Source of the DNA: Acetobacter sp. UBA5411
Lineage (GTDB): Bacteria > Pseudomonadota > Alphaproteobacteria > Acetobacterales > Acetobacteraceae
Reading direction: 5' to 3'
Length of the DNA: 29,206 nucleotides
Assembly: GCF_002409645.1 (NCBI RefSeq)
Contig: NZ_DHNR01000028.1
Location: 1 to 29,206, forward strand
This document shows, piece after piece, positions 8,317-16,326 of the stretch; positions within the stretch are counted from its first letter, which is position 1, and each line of letters starts with the position of its first letter. The notes under the pieces were generated by a model. It made no database searches and was not told where the DNA came from. It was given only the letters and a program-made list of their open reading frames with translations. Both the position numbers and the translations under genes were made by a program.

Positions 8317-9549
8317 TCAGGCAACCGCTTCCCGCTCGGCAAGCCACGCCAGAACGCCCTGCCCCGCTGCCCGTCCCGTCGCCATGACTGCCTGCAACAG
8401 ATAGCCCCCCGTAGGCGCTTCCCAGTCGAGCATTTCCCCACAGGCAAAAACACCCGGCAGCGCTTTCAGCATGAAGCGTCGGTCCACGCCGTCCCGACAG
8501 ATGCCGCCCGCAGAAGAAATAGCGCGCTCCAGAGGCTCAGTGGCCGTCAACTTTATTGGAATGGCTTTCAGACGCTGTGCCAGTCGTTCAGGATCTGTCG
8601 GAATTTCCCCAGTTTCGCGGAGAAGACCCACTGCGACAGAGGGCAATTGCAGAGCTTTACGCAGGCGATTGGAAAGGCTTTCGCGTGCGCGGGACCGTTT
8701 CAGTCTTTCCGTCATCTGAGCCACATCAAAATCGGGTCGCAGGTCGAGCATGACTTCAGCCTTGCCATCACGCTCCAGAGCATCACGCAGGCGTGCCGAC
8801 AAGGTGTAGACCGCGCCGCCTTCAAGCCCTTTATCGGTGATCACAGCTTCTCCCCGGCATGTTTCCCCGGCGAAGGACAGGGCTATCCGTTTCAGAGGAA
8901 CGCCGGAAAATCTTTCCTTGAATCCCTCCGACCATTCAACATGAAAGCCGCAGTTAGCCGGGCGCAATGCTGCGACGGGAACGCCAGCAGCAGACAGGAG
9001 CGACACCCAACCTCCATCGGAACCCAGTCGTGTCCAGCTGCCACCGCCCAAAGCCAGCACTGTAGCGTCTGGCGTCAGGATTTCCTCGCGACCGTCCCGA
9101 GACATCAGAACGATATCGCCGTCGCTGTTCCAGCCCTGCCATCGCATTCCGGCCCGAAAACGCACGCCACGATCAGCCAGTCTGTTCAGCCAGGCGCGCA
9201 GCAACGGTGAGGCTTTCATCGTTTTCGGAAACATGCGGCCGGAACTACCCGTGAAGCAAGGCTGCCCCAAATCCTCCGCCCACGCTGTCATCATGGCGGG
9301 AGAGAAAGCGGACAGAGCGGGGGTCAGCCAATCCTCAGCTGCGCCATACCGTTTCAAAAAAGCGCTTTCCTGTTCCGCATTCGTCAGATTGAGGCCACTC
9401 CGGCCAGCCATCAACAATTTACGACCGAAGCTTGGCATATGATCCACGAGAGTCACCTCGCAACGGCCCTCCGTCAGGGTTTCCGCAGCTGCCAATCCGG
9501 CAGGACCACCACCGATCACCAGCACCTGTGGTCTGCTTTGCTCTGTCAT
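8317..9549 (-). CDS. HI0933/BaiN-like FAD-dependent oxidoreductase (TIGR03862-type)
   Basis: Flavoprotein of 410 aa. An N-terminal dinucleotide-binding motif VLVIGGGPAGLAAAETL (about 9-25) is followed by the family signature GRKLLMAGRSGLNLTNAEQ, which marks the HI0933-like family. The C-terminal motif GGICRDGVDRRFMLKALPGVFACGEMLDWEAPTGGY closes the FAD fold. The variant with these features in alphaproteobacteria is known as TIGR03862; the biological substrate is not established to my knowledge. It is upstream of the HerA-like ATPase by 28 bp and probably cotranscribed with it. A hairpin-like CTATCC/GGATAG pair (9589-9616) lies between it and flhB, without a T tract. Confidence 0.85.
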   Translation of the reverse strand: MTEQSRPQVLVIGGGPAGLAAAETLTEGRCEVTLVDHMPSFGRKLLMAGRSGLNLTNAEQESAFLKRYGAAEDWLTPALSAFSPAMMTAWAEDLGQPCFTGSSGRMFPKTMKASPLLRAWLNRLADRGVRFRAGMRWQGWNSDGDIVLMSRDGREEILTPDATVLALGGGSWTRLGSDGGWVSLLSAAGVPVAALRPANCGFHVEWSEGFKERFSGVPLKRIALSFAGETCRGEAVITDKGLEGGAVYTLSARLRDALERDGKAEVMLDLRPDFDVAQMTERLKRSRARESLSNRLRKALQLPSVAVGLLRETGEIPTDPERLAQRLKAIPIKLTATEPLERAISSAGGICRDGVDRRFMLKALPGVFACGEMLDWEAPTGGYLLQAVMATGRAAGQGVLAWLAEREAVA

Positions 9550-9657
9550 GGTGATGGGCTCCCCTGCTCGTCAGCGTCTTGAGGCTTCCTATCCGCAAAT
9601 CATCGGACAAGGATAGAGGCTGGATGCTCAGACCAATGCAGGTTGAAGGGAACGCTA

Positions 9658-10743
9658 TTATGTCACCGGCGTCCGTTGTGTCCCGGCTGGCTGTTTCAGA
9701 CGCCACACATACGCAATGATAGCTGCGACTGCCTGAAAATATTCGTATGGAATTTCGGTATCTTCCGGAAGCTTATACAAGGAACGAGCCAGAGGCGGAT
9801 TTGAAACAACCGGCACCTTCGCTTCGTAAGCAAACTCTCTGATCCGTCCGGCCAGTTCATCAGCGCCTTTCGCCACGATCTTTGGCGCGCCACTCGTGCC
9901 GACTTCGTAGGACAAGGCGACGGCGTAATGGGTCGGGTTCGTGACAACCACTGTTGCTGACTGTACCGCTTTCCTGATCAGCTTCCGGTTGCGCTGCATA
10001 CGCAACTGTTTCTGACGTCCTTTGACATGAGGATCGCCTTCGGAATCCTTCATCTCATCCTTGATGTCCTGTCGGCTCATCTTCAGATCCTGAAGTCTTT
10101 TGTAGCGTGTCCATCCTTCATCGAGAACGATGATCGCCACCTGAACAACAAGAACAGAAATCAGGACTCTGAGCGTAATCTTGCTTATCTGAGCTGAAAA
10201 GGTTTCAGCGGACCAGAACATTGTTCTCGGCGCCAGAACAAGAACATCCTTCACCACGCCGTAGAGAATAAGAGAAAAGACCACGACTTTTAGAATGGAT
10301 TTCAAAGCCTCAATGAGACTTGTAATGCCGAACATCTTCTTGATCCCTTTTAGGGGATTCAATCTTGTAATATCGGGTATCAGGGCTTCCGGACGAAACA
10401 GAAAACCTGACTGCATCGCGGCTGTTGCAATTCCACCTGCCACAGCCGCAACGATGACAGGAAAGGCCAGCATCATCAGCATCTTGCAGCTCATTTCCAG
10501 AAGAAAGGCTACCGTTGCAGGATTGAGATGGATTTCATCAACATGGTCACAGAGACCAGCCATCTGAGAGATGAAACTTCTCGCACTGACAGGAACGACC
10601 ATGACCAGAGCGATGGTTGCCAACCCCAGACCAGAAAAAATATGCAGCTCTCTCGACTGGGCAATATTACCCTGCTCGCGGGCTTTCTCTAGTTTTCTGC
10701 CTGTTGGGGCTTCTGTATTATCTCCATTACCGGATTCTGCCAT
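9658..10743 (-). CDS. flhB: Flagellar export switch protein FlhB
   Basis: Inner-membrane component of the flagellar type III export gate, 361 aa. It controls the change from rod/hook to filament substrates. Four hydrophobic spans occupy roughly residues 35-210, followed by a charged cytoplasmic domain. The self-cleavage motif NPTH is at 269-272, the same position as in well-studied FlhB, so autocleavage should work. The N-terminus has the usual basic, hydrophilic leader (EAPTGRKLEKAREQGNI). It is the last gene of the flgB-flgC-fliE-fliQ-fliR-flhB series, 34 bp after fliR. A short GGA precedes the ATG at about 10 bp. The gene is intact. Confidence 0.97.
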   Translation of the reverse strand: MAESGNGDNTEAPTGRKLEKAREQGNIAQSRELHIFSGLGLATIALVMVVPVSARSFISQMAGLCDHVDEIHLNPATVAFLLEMSCKMLMMLAFPVIVAAVAGGIATAAMQSGFLFRPEALIPDITRLNPLKGIKKMFGITSLIEALKSILKVVVFSLILYGVVKDVLVLAPRTMFWSAETFSAQISKITLRVLISVLVVQVAIIVLDEGWTRYKRLQDLKMSRQDIKDEMKDSEGDPHVKGRQKQLRMQRNRKLIRKAVQSATVVVTNPTHYAVALSYEVGTSGAPKIVAKGADELAGRIREFAYEAKVPVVSNPPLARSLYKLPEDTEIPYEYFQAVAAIIAYVWRLKQPAGTQRTPVT

Positions 10744-10777
10744 TTACGTTAAATCCGACATGAAAAAAATTCTGTAT

Positions 10778-11581
10778 TCAATGGACCAATCCGTATCCAG
10801 GCAACTGGACCAGACCAGCAGATGCCGCATGCGTCCAGACCGACAGCATGCCCTTGAGCAGCAAGGCCAGCAGAAATATGCCTCCCAGCAACTGGGCGGG
10901 CATTGCAAGATTGTAAACCTGTAGGCCCGGTGAGAAACGACTCAGAAGACCCAGCATGATCGGCCAGATTGTGCCGATCAGAACAACGGGCATTGCCAGC
11001 TGGAACGCCAGAAAAAAGGAATACTCTGTTGCTTTTGCAACAGATTTGGCAGCATCGCCAAGAAATGGAAAATGTCCGGGCGGAAAGATCTGATAACTTC
11101 CCACGAGCGCATTCAATGGAAAAACATAGAGACTGGAAGAAAAAACAATCAGTGTGATCGACAACTGCGCCAGATGACTGAGCGGCGTGCTTTGGGCACC
11201 CAATTCCGGATCTGGCTGCAATACGTTCGATATACCAATGAATGTTGACATGATCTGAATGGAGATTGGAAAAGACAGCATCATCAGTTGCGCGAGCCAT
11301 CCGATCAAAGCTCCACTGAGGAAATCGGAACAAAGCAACGCGAGAAGCCGTGCCGGCACCATAACGTCATCCGAGATAGCGGAAGCAAATTGCGGCTGCA
11401 CAAGCGGAAACAGAAGAAGACTGACCCCGATCGCCATTGCGGCTCTGACTGTCATCGGTGTGGACTGAAACATGAATGCCGGAAAAGCGACAAACATCGC
11501 AGCCACTCGCGCAAGAATGGCAATAAAAATCACGGCCTGCGTAGGCAGGGTCGCAATAAACTGATCCAGATCAGGGTTCAA
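10778..11581 (-). CDS. fliR: Flagellar export gate protein FliR
   Basis: Inner-membrane subunit of the FliPQR export channel, 267 aa with about six to eight hydrophobic segments. Family features include the N-terminal FIAILARVAAMFVAFPAF segment, the central GALIGWLAQLMMLSFPISIQ and the polar-flanked PALP-like segment LAMPVVLIGTIWPIMLGLLS. It starts within the stop codon of fliQ (4-bp overlap, 11578-11581), which couples translation of these two gate subunits. flhB follows 34 bp later. Length matches the family and I see nothing unusual. Confidence 0.95.
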   Translation of the reverse strand: MNPDLDQFIATLPTQAVIFIAILARVAAMFVAFPAFMFQSTPMTVRAAMAIGVSLLLFPLVQPQFASAISDDVMVPARLLALLCSDFLSGALIGWLAQLMMLSFPISIQIMSTFIGISNVLQPDPELGAQSTPLSHLAQLSITLIVFSSSLYVFPLNALVGSYQIFPPGHFPFLGDAAKSVAKATEYSFFLAFQLAMPVVLIGTIWPIMLGLLSRFSPGLQVYNLAMPAQLLGGIFLLALLLKGMLSVWTHAASAGLVQLPGYGLVH

Positions 11582-11850
11582 GACGCCCCTGCAACAATCA
11601 ACTGATCAAAAACATGCCGTGTGTAAGTAACGAGAGTTCCATACATAAAAGGCCCTCCCACCAACAATGCCGCCATGGAGGCCAGAAATTTTGGCAGGAA
11701 CGCCAATGTTGATTCATTGATCTGCGTTACTGCCTGAAAAATAGACACAAGCAGTCCCGCCGCCATGGAAGCCAGCAACGCAGGGGCACCAACTTTTACA
11801 GCAACAAAAAGTGTTTCTCGCAATACGGAGGCTACATCGACTGAATTCAT
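11578..11850 (-). CDS. fliQ: Flagellar export gate protein FliQ
   Basis: A 90-aa protein with two transmembrane helices, the usual size and shape of FliQ. Four copies pack around FliP and FliR in the export channel. The hairpin helices VGAPALLASMAAGLLVSIFQ and FLASMAALLVGGPFMYGTL flank the conserved QAVTQINESTLAFLPK loop. An AGGA lies nine bases before ATG 11850. It overlaps fliR by 4 bp, and fliE ends 22 bp before it. Confidence 0.95.
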   Translation of the reverse strand: MNSVDVASVLRETLFVAVKVGAPALLASMAAGLLVSIFQAVTQINESTLAFLPKFLASMAALLVGGPFMYGTLVTYTRHVFDQLIVAGAS

Positions 11851-11872
11851 TTAATAAAATCCTGTTAAATAT

Positions 11873-12214
11873 TTAAATCGTCATGCGCATGATATCCTGA
11901 TAGGATTGAATAACTTTATCACGCACAACAGAGGCGGTTTGCAGTACCATTTGAGCCTGCGATACCGAGGTGACAATATCGGTCAGATTGCCGTGTCCCG
12001 TCAGCCCCGAAGCGGCCTTCAGTTCAGCTTCCTTGTTGCTGGAAACAGCCCCTTCTATTGCCGTTTCCAGAACATCGCCAAAATTCTGTCCATTCGATGC
12101 GCCGGATACAAGACCATCAGCATCATCGGCTGGCAGCCCTGTTTCCAGAGATGATTGGGTTTTGGCATAGGCTGCAGCAGCAGTAGAGTTATTTGCTGTC
12201 GAAGATATTATCAT
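11873..12214 (-). CDS. fliE: Flagellar hook-basal body protein FliE
   Basis: FliE of 113 aa, the adaptor that joins the MS ring to the rod and the first rod-type export substrate. The N-terminal 40 residues are low-complexity and serine/alanine-rich. The C-terminal half is helical with the conserved tail SVSQAQMVLQTASVVRDKVI followed by SYQDIMRMTI, which is diagnostic of FliE. It begins inside the flgC stop codon (4-bp ATGA overlap, 12211-12214). The size is normal. Confidence 0.93.
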   Translation of the reverse strand: MIISSTANNSTAAAAYAKTQSSLETGLPADDADGLVSGASNGQNFGDVLETAIEGAVSSNKEAELKAASGLTGHGNLTDIVTSVSQAQMVLQTASVVRDKVIQSYQDIMRMTI

Positions 12215-12618
12215 TTCAGAAGATCTATTGTTCGAGTGACCATTGTGCGGGTTGTCTGAAACGTATTCAGATTTGCTTCGTAAGATCTCTGGGCTTCATG
12301 CGAGTCAACAACCTCAACCATGGTGTTAACGTTGGGCATTTTGACATAACCCCTTGTATCGGCAGCTGGATTTGTCGGATCATAGCGCATTTCAAAATCG
12401 GACATATCATGCCCGACCTTTTTTGTTTTTACCTTTGAAACCCCAGTATTCTTATCAAGAACGTTTTCAAATGAAATGGTTTTTCTGCGGTAAGGATCAG
12501 CCCCCGGCGTGGAACCGACAGTGTCCTTGTTGGCAATATTCTCTGCCACCACACGCAATCTTTCTGACTGCGCCTCCATTCCCGCTGCAGAGATAGATAA
12601 TGTCGAATTAATATCCAC
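12211..12618 (-). CDS. flgC: Flagellar proximal rod protein FlgC
   Basis: Rod protein of 135 aa exported through the flagellar gate. The N-terminal heptad region MDINSTLSISAAGMEAQSER leads to RLRVVAENIANKDT, the rod/hook signature, and the C-terminal VVDSHEAQRSYEANLNTFQT forms the matching coiled-coil helix. The middle holds YRRKTISFENVL, as in other FlgC. It lies 14 bp after flgB and overlaps fliE by 4 bp, so the three are one transcription unit. Confidence 0.96.
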   Translation of the reverse strand: MDINSTLSISAAGMEAQSERLRVVAENIANKDTVGSTPGADPYRRKTISFENVLDKNTGVSKVKTKKVGHDMSDFEMRYDPTNPAADTRGYVKMPNVNTMVEVVDSHEAQRSYEANLNTFQTTRTMVTRTIDLLK

Positions 12619-12632
12619 TCGCCAATCTCTCC

Positions 12633-13028
12633 TTATTTACCCAGAACGGAATTGAGCATGCTCCGATAACTTGAATAGACATTGGTCGCGAGCCTCTGCT
12701 GGTCCGACGTTTCAGCAACAAGCTGTATCTGAGTCTCAAGAGAGACTCGATTTCCATCAAGTGACTGCGTGCTGGAAGCTTCATTCGACTTCTGGTTTAC
12801 ATTTCTTTTGCCAGCAATATGCCGCTCTGAAGTCGTGGCAAGCTCACCACCGAACTGTGACAGCATACTTTCAAAAGGCGCCATGTCTTTTGCGGCATAG
12901 TTCGGCGTATCTGCATTCGCGATATTGGATGCCAGCACCTGCTCACGATTATCCAGCCAGTCCAGACGTCTCTGGGCGAGACCAAAGAGATCCCCCCCAC
13001 CCGCAGCGGGACGTGAAGCATCAAACAT
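12633..13028 (-). CDS. flgB: Flagellar proximal rod protein FlgB
   Basis: Rod protein of 131 aa and first gene of the minus-strand flagellar operon. It has the FlgB N-terminal signature NREQVLASNIANADTPNYAAKD followed by FESMLSQ, and the C-terminal helix with LVAETSDQQRLATNVYSSYR. The open frame reaches a TTG at 13034, but ATG 13028 has AGGA eight bases before it, while the TTG would sit almost on top of that AGGA, so ATG is chosen. fliO diverges from it across 207 bp. Confidence 0.93.
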   Translation of the reverse strand: MFDASRPAAGGGDLFGLAQRRLDWLDNREQVLASNIANADTPNYAAKDMAPFESMLSQFGGELATTSERHIAGKRNVNQKSNEASSTQSLDGNRVSLETQIQLVAETSDQQRLATNVYSSYRSMLNSVLGK

Positions 13029-13235
13029 GCACAAATTCCTGTATCATGTGGGTGGGACGTTGCAGCATTAGAAACTTCCGCATCTATCGGACAGAAAAAC
13101 TGCAATATCGTTAATATCCCACCTAAATGGACCATTCGTTTACACAGAAAGAAAATGACCTTCTGTAAAGGAATGATTCACCTTTAGGGCCCAAATCAGA
13201 CACTTCCGGAACCAGGACTACGGAACGTTATCTAT
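13029..13235. promoter_or_regulatory. Divergent flagellar promoter region flgB / fliO
   Basis: The 207-bp region between divergent flagellar operons should hold both promoters. I see an imperfect dyad TTTACacAGAA (13139-13149) with TTCTGTAAA (13161-13169), and a near-palindrome TTTAGGGCCCAAA centred near 13189. A sigma-54-like GG/GC pair on the plus strand at 13049-13064 (TGGGTGGGACGTTGCA) has the right 10-bp spacing but poor surrounding match and is 170 bp from fliO. None is conclusive. Confidence 0.35.
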
Positions 13236-13517
13236 ATGGGATTCTACGATACACTCTCTGTGATGCTGGCTCTCATTGCCGTGCTCGCCATGATTCTGCT
13301 CAGCCGAAATGGCTGGAAGATTGCAGCACGCTTTAGTGGAAACCGTCGCAGTTCGGGGACTCTCTCCATGGAGGCCTCACTGGTTCTGGACACAAGAAGA
13401 CGGCTGAGCGTGGTCACATGGGAAGGGCAACGTTTTCTTCTTCTGACAGGCGGCCCCAATGACCTCGTCGTCAGCGGAACCTACCCATTGGCCAGCATGG
13501 AAGAGAACAAAGCATGA
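13236..13517 (+). CDS. fliO: Flagellar biosynthesis protein FliO
   Basis: Small 93-aa membrane protein: one N-terminal span (about residues 5-22, LSVMLALIAVLAMILLSR) and a small cytoplasmic beta-rich domain (SLVLDTRRRLSVVTWEGQRF, LLLTGGPNDLVVSG). This is the FliO/YscJ-like domain pattern. FliO helps assemble the FliP ring of the export gate, and its stop overlaps fliP by 4 bp, which supports the call because sequence conservation in FliO is low. The ribosome site is weak (CGGA about 11 bases before the ATG). Confidence 0.87.
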   Translation: MGFYDTLSVMLALIAVLAMILLSRNGWKIAARFSGNRRSSGTLSMEASLVLDTRRRLSVVTWEGQRFLLLTGGPNDLVVSGTYPLASMEENKA

Positions 13518-14308
13518 TGGGAGTTCACCGCCGCTCGCTTACCCGCAGCAATACCCTTCTGGCGTTTCTTTCTCTTGCTGGCGTTGCTCTGCTGAGTGGT
13601 CTGCTTCTGGCGTTCTGGCCCAGCGCAGCCCATGCTCAGGCCATCAGCCTTGATCTGGGCCAGAAAGCCGGACCCGGCACAACTGGGCGTCTCGTTCAGC
13701 TTTCCGCCCTGATCACTGTCATCTCTCTGGCACCCAGCCTGCTGGTGATGGTGACTGCCTTTACGCGAATCATCATTGTTCTGTCGCTGTTGCGAGGCGC
13801 AATAGGAGCGCAGGGCACACCGCCCAATACGGTTTTGATCGGGCTGGCTCTTTTTCTCACTTTTTTTGTCATGCAGCCCGTGTTCGAGCAGTCATGGAAC
13901 GATGGTATTTCGCCTCTCGTCAACGGAACCATCAGTGAAATGGATGGCATCAAGGCGACAGCTGAACCCTTCCGGACCTTCATGCTGCACAACACCCGCC
14001 CCACTGATCTGGCTACATTTTCAGGTCTCGCTCACGTGGAGCCACCGAAAACTGCTGCCGACACCCCATGGCGCATCCTGATGCCTGCCTTCATGGTGGG
14101 AGAACTGCGCAGAGGCTTTGAAATGGGGTTTCTGCTCTATCTGCCATTTCTCGTGATTGATCTGGTCGTCTCAACCGTTCTCATGAGTCTGGGCATGATG
14201 ATGCTGCCACCGACAACCATTTCACTCCCGTTCAAACTCATCTTCTTCGTGATGGTTGATGGCTGGCAACTAACGGCTGGCAGTCTGGTAAGAAGTTTCG
14301 GTGGGTGA
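13514..14308 (+). CDS. fliP: Flagellar export gate protein FliP
   Basis: Main subunit of the FliPQR export channel, 264 aa. It has a cleavable signal peptide (hydrophobic stretch about 14-35, likely cut after AHA at 39-41), as is known for FliP. The first membrane helix pair follows with SLAPSLLVMVTAFTRIIIVL, a hallmark of the family. A periplasmic loop then leads to PWRILMPAFMVGELRRGFEM and the closing helices with MGMMMLPPTTISLPFKLIFF. It overlaps fliO by 4 bp. It ends convergent to lolD with 91 bp between them. Confidence 0.97.
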   Translation: MMGVHRRSLTRSNTLLAFLSLAGVALLSGLLLAFWPSAAHAQAISLDLGQKAGPGTTGRLVQLSALITVISLAPSLLVMVTAFTRIIIVLSLLRGAIGAQGTPPNTVLIGLALFLTFFVMQPVFEQSWNDGISPLVNGTISEMDGIKATAEPFRTFMLHNTRPTDLATFSGLAHVEPPKTAADTPWRILMPAFMVGELRRGFEMGFLLYLPFLVIDLVVSTVLMSLGMMMLPPTTISLPFKLIFFVMVDGWQLTAGSLVRSFGG

Positions 14309-14381
14309 TGAGCTGACCGGCTTTCACCAAGACGCTGCATGTTGCGGATAACTCTGCAACATACTCAGTTCTCAGAAATAC

Positions 14382-14408
14382 GAAGGATAACCCTGCCCGT
14401 TATCCTTC
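14382..14408 (-). terminator. Hairpin overlapping the lolD stop codon
   Basis: A perfect 10-bp stem, GAAGGATAAC with GTTATCCTTC, and a 7-base loop. It contains the lolD stop codon (14400-14402). On the minus strand it is followed by GTATTTCT, a short T-rich run, so it may end the proS-lolC-lolD unit. It also faces the end of fliP and may act both ways. The T tract is poor. Confidence 0.5.
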
Positions 14409-15080
14409 AACCAGAATCCCATCCCGCAGGGTCACAACCCGGTCCATGCGCGCAGCGAGTTCTTCGTTATGGGTAGCAATCAGCGCGCCGACGGCAGAAC
14501 CACGCACCACACGTAGCAACTCATCGAACACGATATCGGCCGTGGAAACATCGAGGTTCCCGGTCGGTTCATCCGCCAGCAAAACCGATGGAGCGTTGGC
14601 CAGCGCGCGCGCAATGGCGACACGCTGCTGTTCACCACCGGATAGCTTGCCCGGCAGGTGATTCAAGCGGTGACCGAGCCCGAACACTCCCAGAAGTTCC
14701 TCCGCCCGACGTCGTGAAACCGACGGTGACGTTCCCGCAATCATCTGCGGCAAGGCAACATTTTCCCGCGCCGTAAATTCGGCCAGCAGGTGGTGAAACT
14801 GGTAGACAAAGCCGATTTCCGAACAGCGGATGGCCGTTCGATCCTTGTCCGGCAGACGCCCGGCGTCACGCCCGGCGATCTCAATCACGCCACCATCCGG
14901 ATGATCAAGCAGTCCCGCTATATGCAGCAGCGTAGACTTGCCTGTGCCGGATGGCGCAACCAAGGCCACCGTCTCACCGGCTCGCAGTTCAAAATTCACG
15001 CCACGCAGGACATGCAATGTCTCGTCGCCGCTGACATAGGAGCGCGTGATGTCACGCAGGGCCAGAACGGTCTCACCCAT
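14400..15080 (-). CDS. lolD: LolD lipoprotein-release ABC ATPase
   Basis: Cytoplasmic ATPase of 226 aa that powers release of outer-membrane lipoproteins from the inner membrane with the LolC/E permease. The P-loop APSGTGKST is at about 42-50 (the first position is Ala, a variant I believe is common in alphaproteobacterial LolD). The signature LSGGEQQRVAIARAL and Walker B VLLADEPTGNLD follow, then the switch histidine in LIATHNEELA. The frame is open 25 codons upstream, but ATG 15080 starts the fold and overlaps the lolC stop by 8 bp, which indicates coupling. The related MacB ATPase is an alternative, but the adjacent LolC/E permease decides. Confidence 0.93.
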   Translation of the reverse strand: MGETVLALRDITRSYVSGDETLHVLRGVNFELRAGETVALVAPSGTGKSTLLHIAGLLDHPDGGVIEIAGRDAGRLPDKDRTAIRCSEIGFVYQFHHLLAEFTARENVALPQMIAGTSPSVSRRRAEELLGVFGLGHRLNHLPGKLSGGEQQRVAIARALANAPSVLLADEPTGNLDVSTADIVFDELLRVVRGSAVGALIATHNEELAARMDRVVTLRDGILVEG

Positions 15081-16326
15081 GACGCAGCGCCTCCACCGGA
15101 TCGGTCTTCGCCGCCCGCCACGATGGATAGAGCGTCGCCAGCAAAGACAATCCAAGCGCCATGACGATGATCTCGATCACCTGTCCCCAGACCAGTTTCG
15201 CCGGCAGGTGTTCGAGGTAATAGACCTCCGGATTGAACAGGTTGGTGCCTGTGATTTTCTGCAACAACTGGCGGATGCGCTCGATGTTTTCGCAGAACAC
15301 CACACCCAGAACGGTCCCGAGCACCGTGCCGGTCACACCCACGGATGCGCCGCACATCAGGAAAATCCGCATGATCGCACCACGGGTCGCGCCGAGCGTA
15401 CGCAGGACCGCGATATCGGCTGTCTTGTCCTTCACCATCATGATAAGAGACGAAATCACGTTGAAAGCAGCCACCAGAATAATCAGTGTCAGGATCAGGA
15501 ACATGACGTTCTGCTCGACCTGCACCGCACCGAAGAAGGCGTTATTGCTCTTCGTCCAGTCGAGCACGCGGATACGCGGATCATCCAGTGTCTGCGTAAT
15601 GGCTCGCGTGATCGGCTGCACGTTTTCAGCGTCGGTCGTCATGACCTGAATCTGGGTCACGGCATGCGGCTGCTGGAAATAGACTTGCGCCGCTTCAAGC
15701 GGGAGGAAAACATAGCCTGCGTTGTAATCGTTCACGCCAGCATCGAAGATCGCCACAACCTTGTAGGCACGCACACGCGGCACCGTGCCGAACGCAGTGG
15801 CAGCCCCGTTGGGCGAGACCAGCGTGATCTTTGAACCGATCATCAGACCGGCCCGATCCGCCAGCGTGACACCCACGGCAATCGCATCATCGCCCTGAAA
15901 ATTGTCGAGCGAACCAGCGATAATCGAGGAACTGACTTCCTTCAGGTCCATCAGCCCCTGCTTCGTCATGCCATGCACGACGCCGCCGGAACTGTAGTTG
16001 CCGACACTGAGGAGCGCCTGCCCCTCCAGCAGCGGCGTCGCGCTAACGACGCCCGGAACTTTCCGGACCTCGCCCGCGATGGAATCATAATCCGTGATCG
16101 AGCGCGTGACGCTGGCGCTGTAGAGCGAAAGATCGCCATTCAGGCCGAGAATGCGTCCCATCAGGTCGGAGCGGAACCCGTTCATCACCGCCATGACGAT
16201 GATAAGAGTCGCAACGCCAAGTGAGATGCCCACCAGCGAGAAGATGGCGATTACCGAGACAAAGCGCTCGCCCTTTCTCGCCCGCAGATACCGCCCCGCA
16301 ACGGCGCGCTCGAAGGAGCCGAACAT
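15073..16326 (-). CDS. lolC: LolC/E-family lipoprotein-release permease
   Basis: Inner-membrane permease of 417 aa with the FtsX/MacB plan: N-terminal segment FERAVAGRYLRARKGERFVS, first span (about 21-46, VIAIFSLVGISLGVATLIIV), a large periplasmic domain (about 50-270), then three spans with VKDKTADIAVLRTLGATRGA between them. MNGFRSDLMGRILGLNGDL after span 1 is typical of LolC and LolE. Only one such permease gene is next to lolD, as in many alphaproteobacteria where a single LolC/E-type protein is thought to form a homodimer. Its start codon overlaps the proS stop by one base (TGATG). Confidence 0.92.
   Translation of the reverse strand: MFGSFERAVAGRYLRARKGERFVSVIAIFSLVGISLGVATLIIVMAVMNGFRSDLMGRILGLNGDLSLYSASVTRSITDYDSIAGEVRKVPGVVSATPLLEGQALLSVGNYSSGGVVHGMTKQGLMDLKEVSSSIIAGSLDNFQGDDAIAVGVTLADRAGLMIGSKITLVSPNGAATAFGTVPRVRAYKVVAIFDAGVNDYNAGYVFLPLEAAQVYFQQPHAVTQIQVMTTDAENVQPITRAITQTLDDPRIRVLDWTKSNNAFFGAVQVEQNVMFLILTLIILVAAFNVISSLIMMVKDKTADIAVLRTLGATRGAIMRIFLMCGASVGVTGTVLGTVLGVVFCENIERIRQLLQKITGTNLFNPEVYYLEHLPAKLVWGQVIEIIVMALGLSLLATLYPSWRAAKTDPVEALRHG

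Noticed and set aside
7981..9210. Plus-strand frame of 409 codons opposite the HerA-like ATPase and flavoprotein genes
   Set aside because: It spans the junction of two well-supported minus-strand genes and has low-complexity, basic composition without motifs.
13049..13064. Sigma-54-like element TGGGTGGGACGTTGCA upstream of fliO
   Set aside because: The GG and GC pairs have correct 10-bp spacing, but the -24 side matches poorly and the site is about 170 bp from the fliO start, so chance is likely.
13110..13126. CtrA-like TTAA-N7-TTAA box in the flgB/fliO region
   Set aside because: TTAATATCCCACCTAA has the first half only; the second half reads CCTA at the needed spacing.
15046..15834. Long plus-strand frame of 262 codons inside lolC
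   Set aside because: Histidine- and arginine-rich translation typical of an antisense shadow; lolC on the other strand is intact with clear family motifs.
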